Below are positions 1 through 7,930 of a DNA stretch of 51,710 bases, piece after piece. The stretch is from positions 1 to 51,710 of the forward strand of contig JAUNIS010000017.1 of NCBI GenBank assembly GCA_030523325.1. Direction: 5' to 3'. The notes under the pieces are model-generated. The model did no database searches, was not told where the DNA came from, and saw only the letters and a program-made list of their open reading frames with translations. How positions within the stretch are numbered: position 1 is the stretch's first letter; each line of letters opens with the position of its first letter. Made by a program: the position numbers and the translations under genes. The DNA is from Phascolarctobacterium sp. GTDB taxonomy: Bacteria; Bacillota; Negativicutes; Acidaminococcales; Acidaminococcaceae.

Positions 1-70
1 TCCATTATGGGTCAATTTTTTGTTTAGTTGTTCAATTTCATTTTACAATTTAAGACAAATTCTTTTTATA

Positions 71-112
71 ATATAGGCAAATAAATCAATTAATATAGAC
101 AAATAAATCAAT
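71..112 (+). repeat. 20-bp direct repeat pair in the leader of the first gene
   Basis: Bases 71-90 and 93-112 are the same 20-mer with one difference (ATATAG[G/A]CAAATAAATC...), giving a 22-bp period. They lie just downstream of a TATAAT at 67-72 and upstream of the ribosome binding site (AAGGAGAAAT, 123-132). They sit where a repressor or RNA-level regulator could act, but the role is inference. A weak -35 (TTTACA, 42-47) is 19 bp from the -10. Confidence 0.5.
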
Positions 113-137
113 AGACCCCACAAAAGGAGAAATAACC

Positions 138-662
138 ATGTTGAGTAAAATGTTGAAAAGAACCGTAGCCCTTGCACTTGTAGCCGTAACCTTTGGTCTT
201 CCTTTAGCATCTAATGATGCTTTAGCAGCTCCCCATAACAAAGGTAACGAACAACGTGTAGAAAGAAGAACCGATAACCTGGGTTCTCATCATAGTGTAT
301 CTCGTTCTAACAATCATAGAAATGATAACAATGGTCACCAAATCCATAGAGACTCTAATCGCAATGATAATAGGGGTCACCAAATCCATAGAGACTCTAA
401 TCGCAATGATAACAATGGTCACCAAATTCGTAGAGACGCTGGTCGTAATGATAACCACAGAGATCATGACATTCGTCGTTCCAATGGCAACAGAGACCAC
501 AGAGTCTCTAGACCTGGAGGCCCAGACCGTCGCGGACCTTCCACTCCTCCGAGACCACAACGCGTAAGTCATCGTCATTCTTCTCATGGTGATTGGCTTG
601 GCGGTCTTATCATCGGTACTATTCTTGGCACAGTTATCGCCAACAACAATGTTGACGTATAA
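138..662 (+). CDS. secreted Asn/His/Arg-rich repeat protein, unknown function
   Basis: 174 residues. A signal peptide is clear: basic start (MLSKMLKR), hydrophobic core, and an ALA-A cleavage site near residue 31. Residues 61-116 are four copies of a 14-residue unit (RNDNNGHQIHRDSN and variants). An Arg/Pro-rich segment follows, and then a hydrophobic, glycine-rich C-terminus (DWLGGLIIGTILGTVIANN), which could insert in a membrane or pack as a glycine zipper. The many histidines suggest metal or polyanion binding, but I recognise no family. The start is supported by AAGGAGAAATAACC before the ATG. It resembles the gene at 7170 in being a short exported His/Gly-rich protein behind its own promoter. 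Confidence 0.75.
   Translation: MLSKMLKRTVALALVAVTFGLPLASNDALAAPHNKGNEQRVERRTDNLGSHHSVSRSNNHRNDNNGHQIHRDSNRNDNRGHQIHRDSNRNDNNGHQIRRDAGRNDNHRDHDIRRSNGNRDHRVSRPGGPDRRGPSTPPRPQRVSHRHSSHGDWLGGLIIGTILGTVIANNNVDV
318..485 (+). repeat. four tandem 42-bp coding repeats
   Basis: The 14-codon unit of the secreted protein is repeated four times, at 318-359, 360-401, 402-443 and 444-485. The first three are nearly identical in DNA (ATGATAA, GGTCACCAAAT, GTAGAGAC or ATAGAGAC blocks); the fourth is diverged. Copy number could vary by slippage. Confidence 0.85.
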
Positions 663-700
663 ACATCTCCTTCTTTCCCATCCGACAACTTAATAAAATT

Positions 701-750
701 AAATCTGCATCCAAGGGCTTATCCCCGCCTACGGATGCAGATTTATTTTT
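701..750. terminator. bidirectional intrinsic terminator
   Basis: A 12-bp perfect stem (AAATCTGCATCC, 701-712, with GGATGCAGATTT, 733-744) around a 20-base loop. A T-rich run follows on the plus strand, and A-rich sequence precedes it for the minus strand. It separates the convergent genes 138-662 and 763-2415. Confidence 0.85.
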
Positions 751-762
751 ATTCTTTATATT

Positions 763-2415
763 TTATTGTAACTCTTTAACTTCACCAATTTTACCCATAT
801 CGGTATAAATGAAATCAATTTTATCACCCACACGCAGGAAAGGAAGCTTTTCACTAATCTCGATGGACGCACGATAAACTTTTTTGTCGTCAGTAAGAAT
901 GAAATAATAAGCTGTATTGCCAGATACAACTGCTTGACTCATGGCAGAAATTACGCCGGATTTTTTCTTTTCACTGCCATTATCAGTAGAGGCAGGCGTT
1001 CCATCCACGCCTAAGGTTTGGAAAAAGTTTTCCAATGCTTGGGGAACGGTGCTGCCCGTACCAACTACTTGGTATTGCTCAACATCTACAAAAGCATACA
1101 TTTTTACTAAGCCGGCCCCATCCTTCAAGGAAAGAAAATATGTTGGGCGGTTTTTAATGTTCAAAAGAATGGGGAATGTCGCCTTATAATTCAAATGTTG
1201 TACCTTGCCCATAGCACTACTCATGGCACTACGTTCTTCTGCACCCGGAACATTGTAATATTTAGCTTCCTTCGTACGCAAATTTACAAGCACAAAGCCA
1301 ACGTTAGACGCGTCGCTCATTACTGAAGTCAAGCCTGTGTAAAGATAAACGTCGTCATTAATAGCCAAATAATTATAGCCATCAGTCGGTTGCAGTACGC
1401 CCTTTTGTCCCAACTTAGAATTAATGTAACCATTGACGTAACGTCCATGATAAATTAATTGACGAATAATTAAGTCAGAGATGAATACTTGGTCGACCCA
1501 GTTAGGAATGTCCTTTAAATCATAGTACTTGCTCTCGCCAGTTTGCGCATTAACAAGTACAGCACCATCAATATCTTCCCCATCCCAAAGGGCTACACGA
1601 TAAGAAATGGTAGGCGCAATCCAATAAGGAGTACCGTTATCATCAATTTCAAAAGAAATTTCATCAAAAATTTTCGTAGGATATTTAAAGCGTAGAAAGC
1701 GATGAATGTTACGGAAGAAATATTCGCTCTCAGAATATTTAATTCCCTTGTCCAATCTTACGAGAGCACTTTCTTGGGTAACCATATTTACAGTAATGTA
1801 AGCCGGTATACCCTCGGACATGTTATAGAGCCATTTGATACCATCGCCATAACGCAACGGTGTGACACGATAGGGAGTACCCTTGTAGTTAATTTGCGTA
1901 TAGTTTTCCATAATGTCGAACTGGGAAACTAAATCACTCATCTCACCTAATTTTCTTTTGCCTAAACGAGAAGCACTATCTCTATCAACAACAGGAATGT
2001 TTTTAGAAGATACCTGAGATACTTCTTTGGCGAAATTGCCTTCTTCAATTTTTAAAAGATTATAATAATTGCTGGACCAAAGCAGTGGATGACCAATTAG
2101 ATTACCCAAAAAGATAAAACAAAAAATACCAATGAGCGCAATAATTCCGTATTTCACCGGTCTTGTAAATTCCCCAAAGATTTCTTTAAAATCTTCTGTG
2201 TCTAATTGACCATATTTTGTAGCTCTGCCAAATATTTCCGAGATACTGCCAAAAAAATTAGCAATTATACAAACGATGATGCATTGCATAATAAAAAACC
2301 AAAAATGAGGACTACGCAGATTAATTGGCGGCAAATTCAAATAGAATAAACCGAATATTAAAAAGACAGAAATTATTACACGCACCAATAACGGAGCGTT
2401 AGAAAGTTTATTCAT
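763..2415 (-). CDS. membrane-anchored protein with large extracytoplasmic domain, unknown function
   Basis: 550 residues. Three hydrophobic helices lie near the N-terminus (about residues 9-28, 37-56 and 88-107), followed by about 440 mostly soluble residues. These carry repeated short sections around Tyr/Trp-rich motifs (YKGTPYRVTPLRYG, GTPYWIAPTISY, YLAINDDVYLYTGL), each followed by a segment like ALVRLDKG, GESKYYDL or KEAKYYNV. That internal repetition suggests a beta-rich sensing or protease-inhibitor-like fold (PepSY-like in flavour), but I cannot name the family. The start is supported by AAAGGAGTATTTTC before the ATG. It is a single gene, convergent with 138-662 and divergent from the dehydrogenase at 2680. 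Confidence 0.7.
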   Translation of the reverse strand: MNKLSNAPLLVRVIISVFLIFGLFYLNLPPINLRSPHFWFFIMQCIIVCIIANFFGSISEIFGRATKYGQLDTEDFKEIFGEFTRPVKYGIIALIGIFCFIFLGNLIGHPLLWSSNYYNLLKIEEGNFAKEVSQVSSKNIPVVDRDSASRLGKRKLGEMSDLVSQFDIMENYTQINYKGTPYRVTPLRYGDGIKWLYNMSEGIPAYITVNMVTQESALVRLDKGIKYSESEYFFRNIHRFLRFKYPTKIFDEISFEIDDNGTPYWIAPTISYRVALWDGEDIDGAVLVNAQTGESKYYDLKDIPNWVDQVFISDLIIRQLIYHGRYVNGYINSKLGQKGVLQPTDGYNYLAINDDVYLYTGLTSVMSDASNVGFVLVNLRTKEAKYYNVPGAEERSAMSSAMGKVQHLNYKATFPILLNIKNRPTYFLSLKDGAGLVKMYAFVDVEQYQVVGTGSTVPQALENFFQTLGVDGTPASTDNGSEKKKSGVISAMSQAVVSGNTAYYFILTDDKKVYRASIEISEKLPFLRVGDKIDFIYTDMGKIGEVKELQ

Positions 2416-2679
2416 GAAAATACTCCTTTACTATAAAACAAAAAGTCAAACTTTAGCACTAATATTATAATATAGGAAAGCCTGCTATTACAAGCAAAAA
2501 TTAATTTGTCCAAGTTTTAAAAATTTCTCCGAAGAATGCAATGATATTTATAATAGATTTCCTGGAGAAAAAATTTACATTTCCCTTACTTAGTGCTAAA
2601 ATTATGCTCGTATTCCAGTATTTTTTGCTACTTAAAAATACAAATAATCTATATAAATCATACAATGAGGGGGATTTTT

Positions 2680-3669
2680 ATGAAAAAAGTATTAGTTTAC
2701 AACATGCGTGACTATGATGAAAAGCAATGGTACGAAAAATACAGCAAAGAATTAGGCGTGGAACTTGTTTGCTGTCCTACAGACCCGTCTATGGATAATG
2801 TTCACCTTGCCGAAGGCTGTGAATGCTTGAGCATTATTACTACAAAAATCCCGGCTAATTTAGTGCAAGCTTTTTATGACAAGGGCATTCGTTTCATCTC
2901 TACTCGCACCATGGGCTACGATCACATCGACGTTAATGCTTGTAAAAAGTTTGGCATCAAGGTTGGCAATGCCAATTACGGTACCGAAGGAGTTGCCGAA
3001 TACGCAGTCATGCTCATGCTGATGACCATTCGTAACATTAAATATATTATGGGCAAAGCAAAAATGCACGACTTTAGTTTAAGAGGTAATTGCGGTCGCG
3101 AGCTCAAAGATTTTACTATAGGTGTTATGGGTACAGGACGCATCGGTAAAAATGTTATCCAAATCTTAATGGGTTTTGGTTGCAAAATCATCTGCTATGA
3201 CTTGTATGAAAATGAAGAAGTAAAAAAAGACGCAACCTATGTAACCTTAGATGAGCTTTACGCACAAAGCGATCTTATTACTCTGCACATGCCTCTTTTC
3301 CAAAACAATTTCCATATGATTAACAAGGACGCCATCAAAAAAATGAAGGATAATGTTGTCATTATCAATACTGCCCGTGGCGGTCTCATTCATACGGAAG
3401 CTCTTATTGAAGGAATTGAAAGCGGCAAGATTGCTGGCGCCGGCTTAGATGTTGTGGAAGAAGAGTTTGGTCTTTACTATAACGATTTGAAATACGCTCC
3501 TCTTCATCATCCTGGTCTAGCCATTTTAAACAGCTTCCCTAATGTTGTCGTAACTCCCCATATGGCTTTCTACACCGACAACGATGTTGCAAGCATGGTT
3601 AGCTGCTCCTTGAAGAGCTGCAAGGCTTTTATGCAAAACGAAGAAAATCCTTGGGAAGTTAAGCTTTAA
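2680..3669 (+). CDS. D-isomer-specific 2-hydroxyacid dehydrogenase (D-lactate dehydrogenase-like)
   Basis: 329 residues from the ATG at 2680. That start has GAGGGGGA eight bases upstream and gives MKKVLVYNMRDYDE, the usual beginning of the family; the frame is open further upstream but without a good start. It should reduce a 2-oxoacid (pyruvate or a branched 2-oxoacid) to the D-2-hydroxyacid with NADH. The Rossmann motif is VMGTGRIGKNV. The catalytic Arg lies in NTARGGLIHTEAL, the Glu in GLDVVEEE, and the His in TPHMAFYTD. Length and motifs fit the D-LDH/VanH/2-hydroxyisocaproate dehydrogenase branch. The substrate cannot be fixed from sequence. It stands alone and is followed by its own terminator. 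Confidence 0.88.
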   Translation: MKKVLVYNMRDYDEKQWYEKYSKELGVELVCCPTDPSMDNVHLAEGCECLSIITTKIPANLVQAFYDKGIRFISTRTMGYDHIDVNACKKFGIKVGNANYGTEGVAEYAVMLMLMTIRNIKYIMGKAKMHDFSLRGNCGRELKDFTIGVMGTGRIGKNVIQILMGFGCKIICYDLYENEEVKKDATYVTLDELYAQSDLITLHMPLFQNNFHMINKDAIKKMKDNVVIINTARGGLIHTEALIEGIESGKIAGAGLDVVEEEFGLYYNDLKYAPLHHPGLAILNSFPNVVVTPHMAFYTDNDVASMVSCSLKSCKAFMQNEENPWEVKL

Positions 3670-3691
3670 AATAAACTTTTTTAAAAATTTA

Positions 3692-3731
3692 GCCTGATGT
3701 AATTTTGTTTGTTACACCAGGCTTATTTTTT
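3692..3731 (+). terminator. intrinsic terminator of the dehydrogenase gene
   Basis: Stem GCCTGATGTAA / TTACACCAGGC (one mismatch) around TTTTGTTTG, followed by TTATTTTTTATT. Confidence 0.8.
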
Positions 3732-3750
3732 ATTGGCAAACTCAAAAAGA

Positions 3751-3785
3751 AATCCCCATAAGTTTTCTAGAAACCTATGGGGATT
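3751..3785 (-). terminator. intrinsic terminator of the glp-like operon
   Basis: AATCCCCATA (3751-3760) pairs with TATGGGGATT (3776-3785). On the minus strand a T-rich run (TTCTTTTTGAGTTT) follows, placing it just after the stop of the DUF1667 gene. Confidence 0.8.
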
Positions 3786-3806
3786 AACTTTATTGTAATT
3801 TAAGTG

Positions 3807-4178
3807 TTAGATTAAATCCATGGAACGAGATGCTAAAACATCAACGCCTAAGCCAAGGATGTTCGGAACTACTACATCACCTGCTTTTACAGGAGCTTTA
3901 ATAGTTACTCCACGCAGGTAAGCTGCACATTCGAGAACCTTTCCTTTAGGAAGAACAGTTGCGGATACAACGGGAAGTAAAGGCAGAAGACCGCCTTCAA
4001 TTGCAATGGTACCGGTAAGCATTCTCTTCGGAGCGGTTACTTCATCTTGAGCATATTTTGCACCACGGGGACAAGTATTACCAGTGCAGCTAGCAAATTT
4101 GCCGTCCTCTAAGGTAACGGTGAGCTCGCAGCCCATGGGGCACATAATGCAGTTCATAACTTTAGTTTCAACAGCCAT
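3807..4178 (-). CDS. DUF1667 protein (Cys-rich partner of GlpA/GlpB-type dehydrogenase)
   Basis: 123 residues. The N-terminal cysteines are MNCIMCPMGCELTV, then CTGNTCPRG, a CxxCxxxC...CxxxxC pattern that could hold an Fe-S cluster or zinc. The family is typically the third gene after two FAD-dependent subunits related to anaerobic glycerol-3-phosphate dehydrogenase, as here. The ATG follows AAGGAGGGTATAAA and lies 12 bp after the previous gene's stop. By position it takes the place of GlpC, the Fe-S subunit in enterobacteria. Its biochemical role is inference. Confidence 0.85.
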   Translation of the reverse strand: MAVETKVMNCIMCPMGCELTVTLEDGKFASCTGNTCPRGAKYAQDEVTAPKRMLTGTIAIEGGLLPLLPVVSATVLPKGKVLECAAYLRGVTIKAPVKAGDVVVPNILGLGVDVLASRSMDLI

Positions 4179-4190
4179 TTTATACCCTCC

Positions 4191-5456
4191 TTACAGTACG
4201 AGGCCAACGGAAATTTCGTCGCCAATCAAATTAAATTTAGCAGCAGGAATTTCTACTGCAATCATTTCGCTAGGTTTAGCAACCGGCAAGGGTTTGGAGA
4301 GAAGAACATTGTCACCGCTCTTGATTTGCAGTTTAACTTTGCGATGAGGAGCGCCAACACGCATGAAAAGTTTAATCTTTTCGTCTGACATATCAGCGGG
4401 CAAGGAAAGCTTTTGAGGAACGCAGGTACGAACGCCGTCGATAGCTGCAACTTTTACGGTACGCATGTCGCCGGAAAGCTTGCCTTGAGATTTCAAAGCT
4501 GCATATTTACCAGCAATCTCTGCTTCGTCGGATACAAAGTCAACAAGGTCATGTACATGAACTACGTTGCCTGCTGCGAAGAAGCCGTCCAAACTAGTCT
4601 CACGATGTTGGTCAACCATAGGACCATTGGTCAAAGGATACATAGCCAGGTTCAAGCCGTTGGAAAGTTCATTTTCAGGAATAAGACCAACGGACAGAAG
4701 CACGGTATCGCATTCGATATCAAATTCGGTGCCCGGAATCGGAGTCATTTTTTCGTCAACTTTAGCAACTGTAATACCCGTTACACGTTTTTCGCCGTGA
4801 ATTGCTACGATGGTATGGGACAGATACAGAGGAATATCAAAATCGTTCAAGCATTGAACGATATTACGAGTTAAACCATTGGAGAAGGGGCAAATCTCAA
4901 GGCAAGCTTGAACCTTGCAGCCTTCCAAGCTCATGCGACGAGCCATAATAAGTCCGATGTCACCAGAGCCGAGGATAACAATTTTATGACCAGGCAGGAA
5001 CCCTTCCATATTAACCATTCTTTGAGCTGCGCCAGCAGTAAATACGCCTGCCGGACGAGCACCAGGAATACGAATAGCACCACGAGTTCTTTCACGGCAA
5101 CCCATGGTCAGGATAACAGTTTTGCCTTCTAATTTAATGAGACCTTTTTGCGGATTAACAGCAATAACAGTCTTATTATCCAGAACGTCAAGAACCATGG
5201 TATCTACCATTGTTTCGATTTCCGGTTTATCTTTGATCAATTCGATGCAACGATGTGCATAGCCAGGACCGGTTAATTCTTCTTTAAAATGATGCAGACC
5301 GAAACCATTATGAATACATTGTTGAAGAATGCCGCCTAATTCACGGTCACGTTCAACAACGATAATTTTCTTTGCACCGTTTTGCCAAGCACTATATGCA
5401 GCACTAAGTCCAGCAGGGCCACCGCCAACGATAATTACATCATATAATTGGTTCAT
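4191..5456 (-). CDS. FAD-dependent NAD(P)-disulfide-type oxidoreductase, GlpB-like subunit
   Basis: 421 residues. An N-terminal FAD dinucleotide fold is visible (DVIIVGGGPAGLSAAYSA), then LGGILQQCIHNGFG, a second dinucleotide fold (IVILGSGDIGLIMARR) and the closing FAD motif GFFAAGNVVHVHDLVD. This is the partner flavoprotein next to a GlpA-like enzyme and DUF1667. It probably passes electrons from glycerol-3-phosphate (or a related substrate) to quinone or NAD. Its start codon lies 2 bp after the stop of the upstream gene, and its GGGGAGG ribosome binding site is inside that gene's end, so translation is probably coupled. Confidence 0.87.
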   Translation of the reverse strand: MNQLYDVIIVGGGPAGLSAAYSAWQNGAKKIIVVERDRELGGILQQCIHNGFGLHHFKEELTGPGYAHRCIELIKDKPEIETMVDTMVLDVLDNKTVIAVNPQKGLIKLEGKTVILTMGCRERTRGAIRIPGARPAGVFTAGAAQRMVNMEGFLPGHKIVILGSGDIGLIMARRMSLEGCKVQACLEICPFSNGLTRNIVQCLNDFDIPLYLSHTIVAIHGEKRVTGITVAKVDEKMTPIPGTEFDIECDTVLLSVGLIPENELSNGLNLAMYPLTNGPMVDQHRETSLDGFFAAGNVVHVHDLVDFVSDEAEIAGKYAALKSQGKLSGDMRTVKVAAIDGVRTCVPQKLSLPADMSDEKIKLFMRVGAPHRKVKLQIKSGDNVLLSKPLPVAKPSEMIAVEIPAAKFNLIGDEISVGLVL

Positions 5457-5458
5457 AA

Positions 5459-6913
5459 TTATGCCTCCCCGCCATTATTTTTTTCGTAGAACATGTAGGA
5501 ATCTGCATGTTCTTTGAGAACTTCGGTAACGCTGATGCCCAGTTCACGAGCAAGAATTTGTGTTACACGAGGACCACAGAAACCGCCTTGACAACGACCC
5601 ATGCCTGCACGAGTACGACGTTTTACGCCATCAACAGTTCTTGCACCAACAGGAGAGTTAATTGCATCAACAATCTCACCTTCGGTAATAGTTTCGCAAC
5701 GGCAAATTACACGGCCATAAAGATTGTTTTCAGCAATTTTTGCAGCTTTTTCAGATTCGGTCATGCGCAGGAAAGCTTTTTTCTTGGGCAGCTCAGCTTT
5801 GAAATCAGACTTTTCAGAAGCACCAGCAACACGTGCGATTTCTTTAGCAACTAATTCGCCAACTGCAGGAGCAGCTGTTAAACCAGGAGATTGCATACCA
5901 GCAGCATTGAAGAAACCAGGAACATCACTAGGTCCAATGATAAAATCACCAGTGCTAGAAACTGCACGCAGACCTGCAAATTGAGTAATAGATGCACCCA
6001 TAGGCAGGTTCGGAATAAGTTTACGTGCAGAGGCAATAATTTCGTTCATACCAGGAGTAGTAACAGATTTATCTGTCTTGGATTCTTGTTCGTTAGCATT
6101 CGGTCCGATAAAGGTGTTGCCGTGAGTAGTGGTGCAAACAAGGATACCTTTGGATTTTTTAGTCGGAGTCGGGAAGACAACGCCATAAACCAAGCTAGAG
6201 CAAGCAGTTTTATCAAAGAGAATATATTCGCCTTTACGAGCTGTAATGGTAAAGCTATCGTCACCAGCAAGCTTAGCGATTTCATCAGCGAAAACGCCTG
6301 CAGCATTAACAACATATTTACAAGCAATAGTGCCTTTGTTAGTTTGCACGCCAACGATTGCACCATTTTCTTTTACGAAGCCGGTAACCTCGCAGTCGCG
6401 AATAACTTCAGCACCATTTTGTACGGCACATTCTGCGAAAGCGATGCATGCACCAAAAGGCCAGCACACACCTGCGCTCGGAGCCCAGAGAGCACCCTTA
6501 ACAGTTTTAAGATTAGGTTCTTGTTCAAGAACTTCTTCAGCGGTAAGAATCTGCAAGCCTTCTACACCATTCTTTTTACCACGAGCCATGAGTTCTTGAA
6601 GAGTTGCCATCTCTTCATCTGTGGTAGCCGCAACTAAAGAACCCGTCCATTTGATATCAAGATCTAATTCTTTTTCTAATTCATGGTATAATTTATTACC
6701 ACGAACATTGGTGATAGCCTTAAGGCTTCCTGTGGGAGCATCGAAGCCAGCATGAAGGATCGCGCTATTAGCTTTAGTAGTGCCAAGAGACAAGTCGGGT
6801 TCTTTTTCCACAAGAACACTCTTTAGGTCATACTTGGAAAGCTCACGCAAAATAGCAGCGCCGACGATGCCGCCGCCAATAACAACTACGTCAGCGGATT
6901 TAATAAATTCCAT
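5459..6913 (-). CDS. GlpA-like glycerol-3-phosphate dehydrogenase subunit (FAD, BFD-type [2Fe-2S])
   Basis: 484 residues. The DAO-type FAD fold starts at residue 8 (DVVVIGGGIVGAAILREL). ANSAILHAGFDAPTGS follows, typical of GlpA/LhgO-like proteins. The C-terminal third has the bacterioferritin-associated-ferredoxin-like cysteines CRCETITEGEI...CQGGFCGPRV, as in GlpA. First gene of a three-gene operon with the GlpB-like and DUF1667 genes. The expected reaction is glycerol-3-phosphate to dihydroxyacetone phosphate in anaerobic metabolism; other 2-hydroxyacids such as 2-hydroxyglutarate are possible because no glpK or glpF is nearby. The start is supported by AGAGGAAGTGACGG before the ATG. Confidence 0.85.
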   Translation of the reverse strand: MEFIKSADVVVIGGGIVGAAILRELSKYDLKSVLVEKEPDLSLGTTKANSAILHAGFDAPTGSLKAITNVRGNKLYHELEKELDLDIKWTGSLVAATTDEEMATLQELMARGKKNGVEGLQILTAEEVLEQEPNLKTVKGALWAPSAGVCWPFGACIAFAECAVQNGAEVIRDCEVTGFVKENGAIVGVQTNKGTIACKYVVNAAGVFADEIAKLAGDDSFTITARKGEYILFDKTACSSLVYGVVFPTPTKKSKGILVCTTTHGNTFIGPNANEQESKTDKSVTTPGMNEIIASARKLIPNLPMGASITQFAGLRAVSSTGDFIIGPSDVPGFFNAAGMQSPGLTAAPAVGELVAKEIARVAGASEKSDFKAELPKKKAFLRMTESEKAAKIAENNLYGRVICRCETITEGEIVDAINSPVGARTVDGVKRRTRAGMGRCQGGFCGPRVTQILARELGISVTEVLKEHADSYMFYEKNNGGEA

Positions 6914-7110
6914 TCCGTCACTTCCTCTTAAAAAATTTTTCGAGAACTACTAACTAATTTTATCACAATTTAGATGAAAAAAGAATAATTATCTAGAGTA
7001 TTTTGCTTTTGTTAATGAAAAATTTATACCAATAGCATTTTTTTAAAATTTTCTTTTATTTTTATCAAAAATTTATTAGAATATAGAATGTAAGATAAAG
7101 AGTCATTGTT

Positions 7111-7139
7111 TTGACACAATTCAAGCGTATGCTTAATAT
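7111..7139 (+). promoter_or_regulatory. sigma-A-type promoter of the 7170 gene
   Basis: TTGACA (7111-7116), a 17-bp spacer and TAATAT (7134-7139), 30 bp before the ATG, with AGGAGGAACG as ribosome binding site. Confidence 0.7.
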
Positions 7140-7169
7140 AGTAAAATATGTAGATAGGAGGAACGACTT

Positions 7170-7880
7170 ATGCGTAAAATTATTCCCCTAGCCCTCTGTG
7201 CTTATTTATGTTGCTTTGGCATAAACCCAACATTCGCTAAAGATAAAGTAGATATAAAAAATCCTGATACAAAAGTTGAACAAAAAATAGAGATTGCTAA
7301 TCCAGACGAAACGATTTCTGTTTCCGAGATGGAAACACGTTTAAAAAATAATCCTAACGACGATGTGCTTTTTGTAAAAGTTGATAAAGACACTGTCAAA
7401 GTTTATAACGGAACTGCAAGCAGCAGGTCCTTGCGTAAACAAATTGTTTTTGGCACTCCAGCTGAGAGCATGATTCGTCTTTATTCAACAAATAAAGCAA
7501 CGGCTCAACAAATCGCACGTATGTTAGGCGATTACGAAGACGATAATGCAAATATTAATGGCTATCGTATTATCATGGATGTTGACAAACCGGAACAGCT
7601 TGAAAACGGCAACATCATTTATAAACCTTGGTTCATGAAGGTTGTACGTGAAAAAAGTGTGCGTCGCCATAGCGGAGGCGGTTGGAGCTTTCCTATCGGC
7701 ATAGGCATTGGTATTTGGGGTCACCATCATCATCACTGGGGTATCGGTCCACGTATCGGCATCGGCCCGCGTTTTCGCCCTGCTCCTCCCCCGCCCCGTC
7801 ATATAGTTTCCCCTCCTGCTCCAATAGGAATTCGTCCTATGGGCAGACCAATGGGTCATCATGGCGGCTTCAGAAGATAA
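7170..7880 (+). CDS. secreted protein with His/Gly/Pro-rich C-terminal tail, unknown function
   Basis: 236 residues. The signal peptide (MRKIIPLALCAYLCCFG, cleavage near TFA-KD, residue 24) is followed by a soluble domain to about residue 165 (ISVSEMETRLKNNPNDDVLFVKVD...). The tail is low complexity: IGIGIGIWGHHHHHWG, repeats of IGIGPR, a PAPPPPR run and GRPMGHHGGFRR. The histidine cluster would bind metal. I do not recognise the folded domain. It is monocistronic, with its own promoter (7111-7139) and a strong terminator. Together with the gene at 138 it makes a pair of unrelated but similarly styled envelope proteins. Confidence 0.75.
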   Translation: MRKIIPLALCAYLCCFGINPTFAKDKVDIKNPDTKVEQKIEIANPDETISVSEMETRLKNNPNDDVLFVKVDKDTVKVYNGTASSRSLRKQIVFGTPAESMIRLYSTNKATAQQIARMLGDYEDDNANINGYRIIMDVDKPEQLENGNIIYKPWFMKVVREKSVRRHSGGGWSFPIGIGIGIWGHHHHHWGIGPRIGIGPRFRPAPPPPRHIVSPPAPIGIRPMGRPMGHHGGFRR

Positions 7881-7892
7881 CTTAAAACTTAC

Positions 7893-7930
7893 AAAAAAAT
7901 AGGCTGCTCAATTGAGCAGCCTATTTTTTT
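7893..7930. terminator. bidirectional intrinsic terminator between the 7170 gene and gyrA
   Basis: AAAAAAATAGGCTGCTCA pairs perfectly with TGAGCAGCCTATTTTTTT around AT. The T-run reaches into the gyrA stop codon (7929-7931), so it serves both convergent genes. Confidence 0.92.

Noticed and set aside
5891..6637. 248-codon plus-strand frame opposite the GlpA-like gene
   Set aside because: Antisense shadow of a gene with clear FAD and Fe-S motifs; no ribosome binding site and no protein-like motifs.
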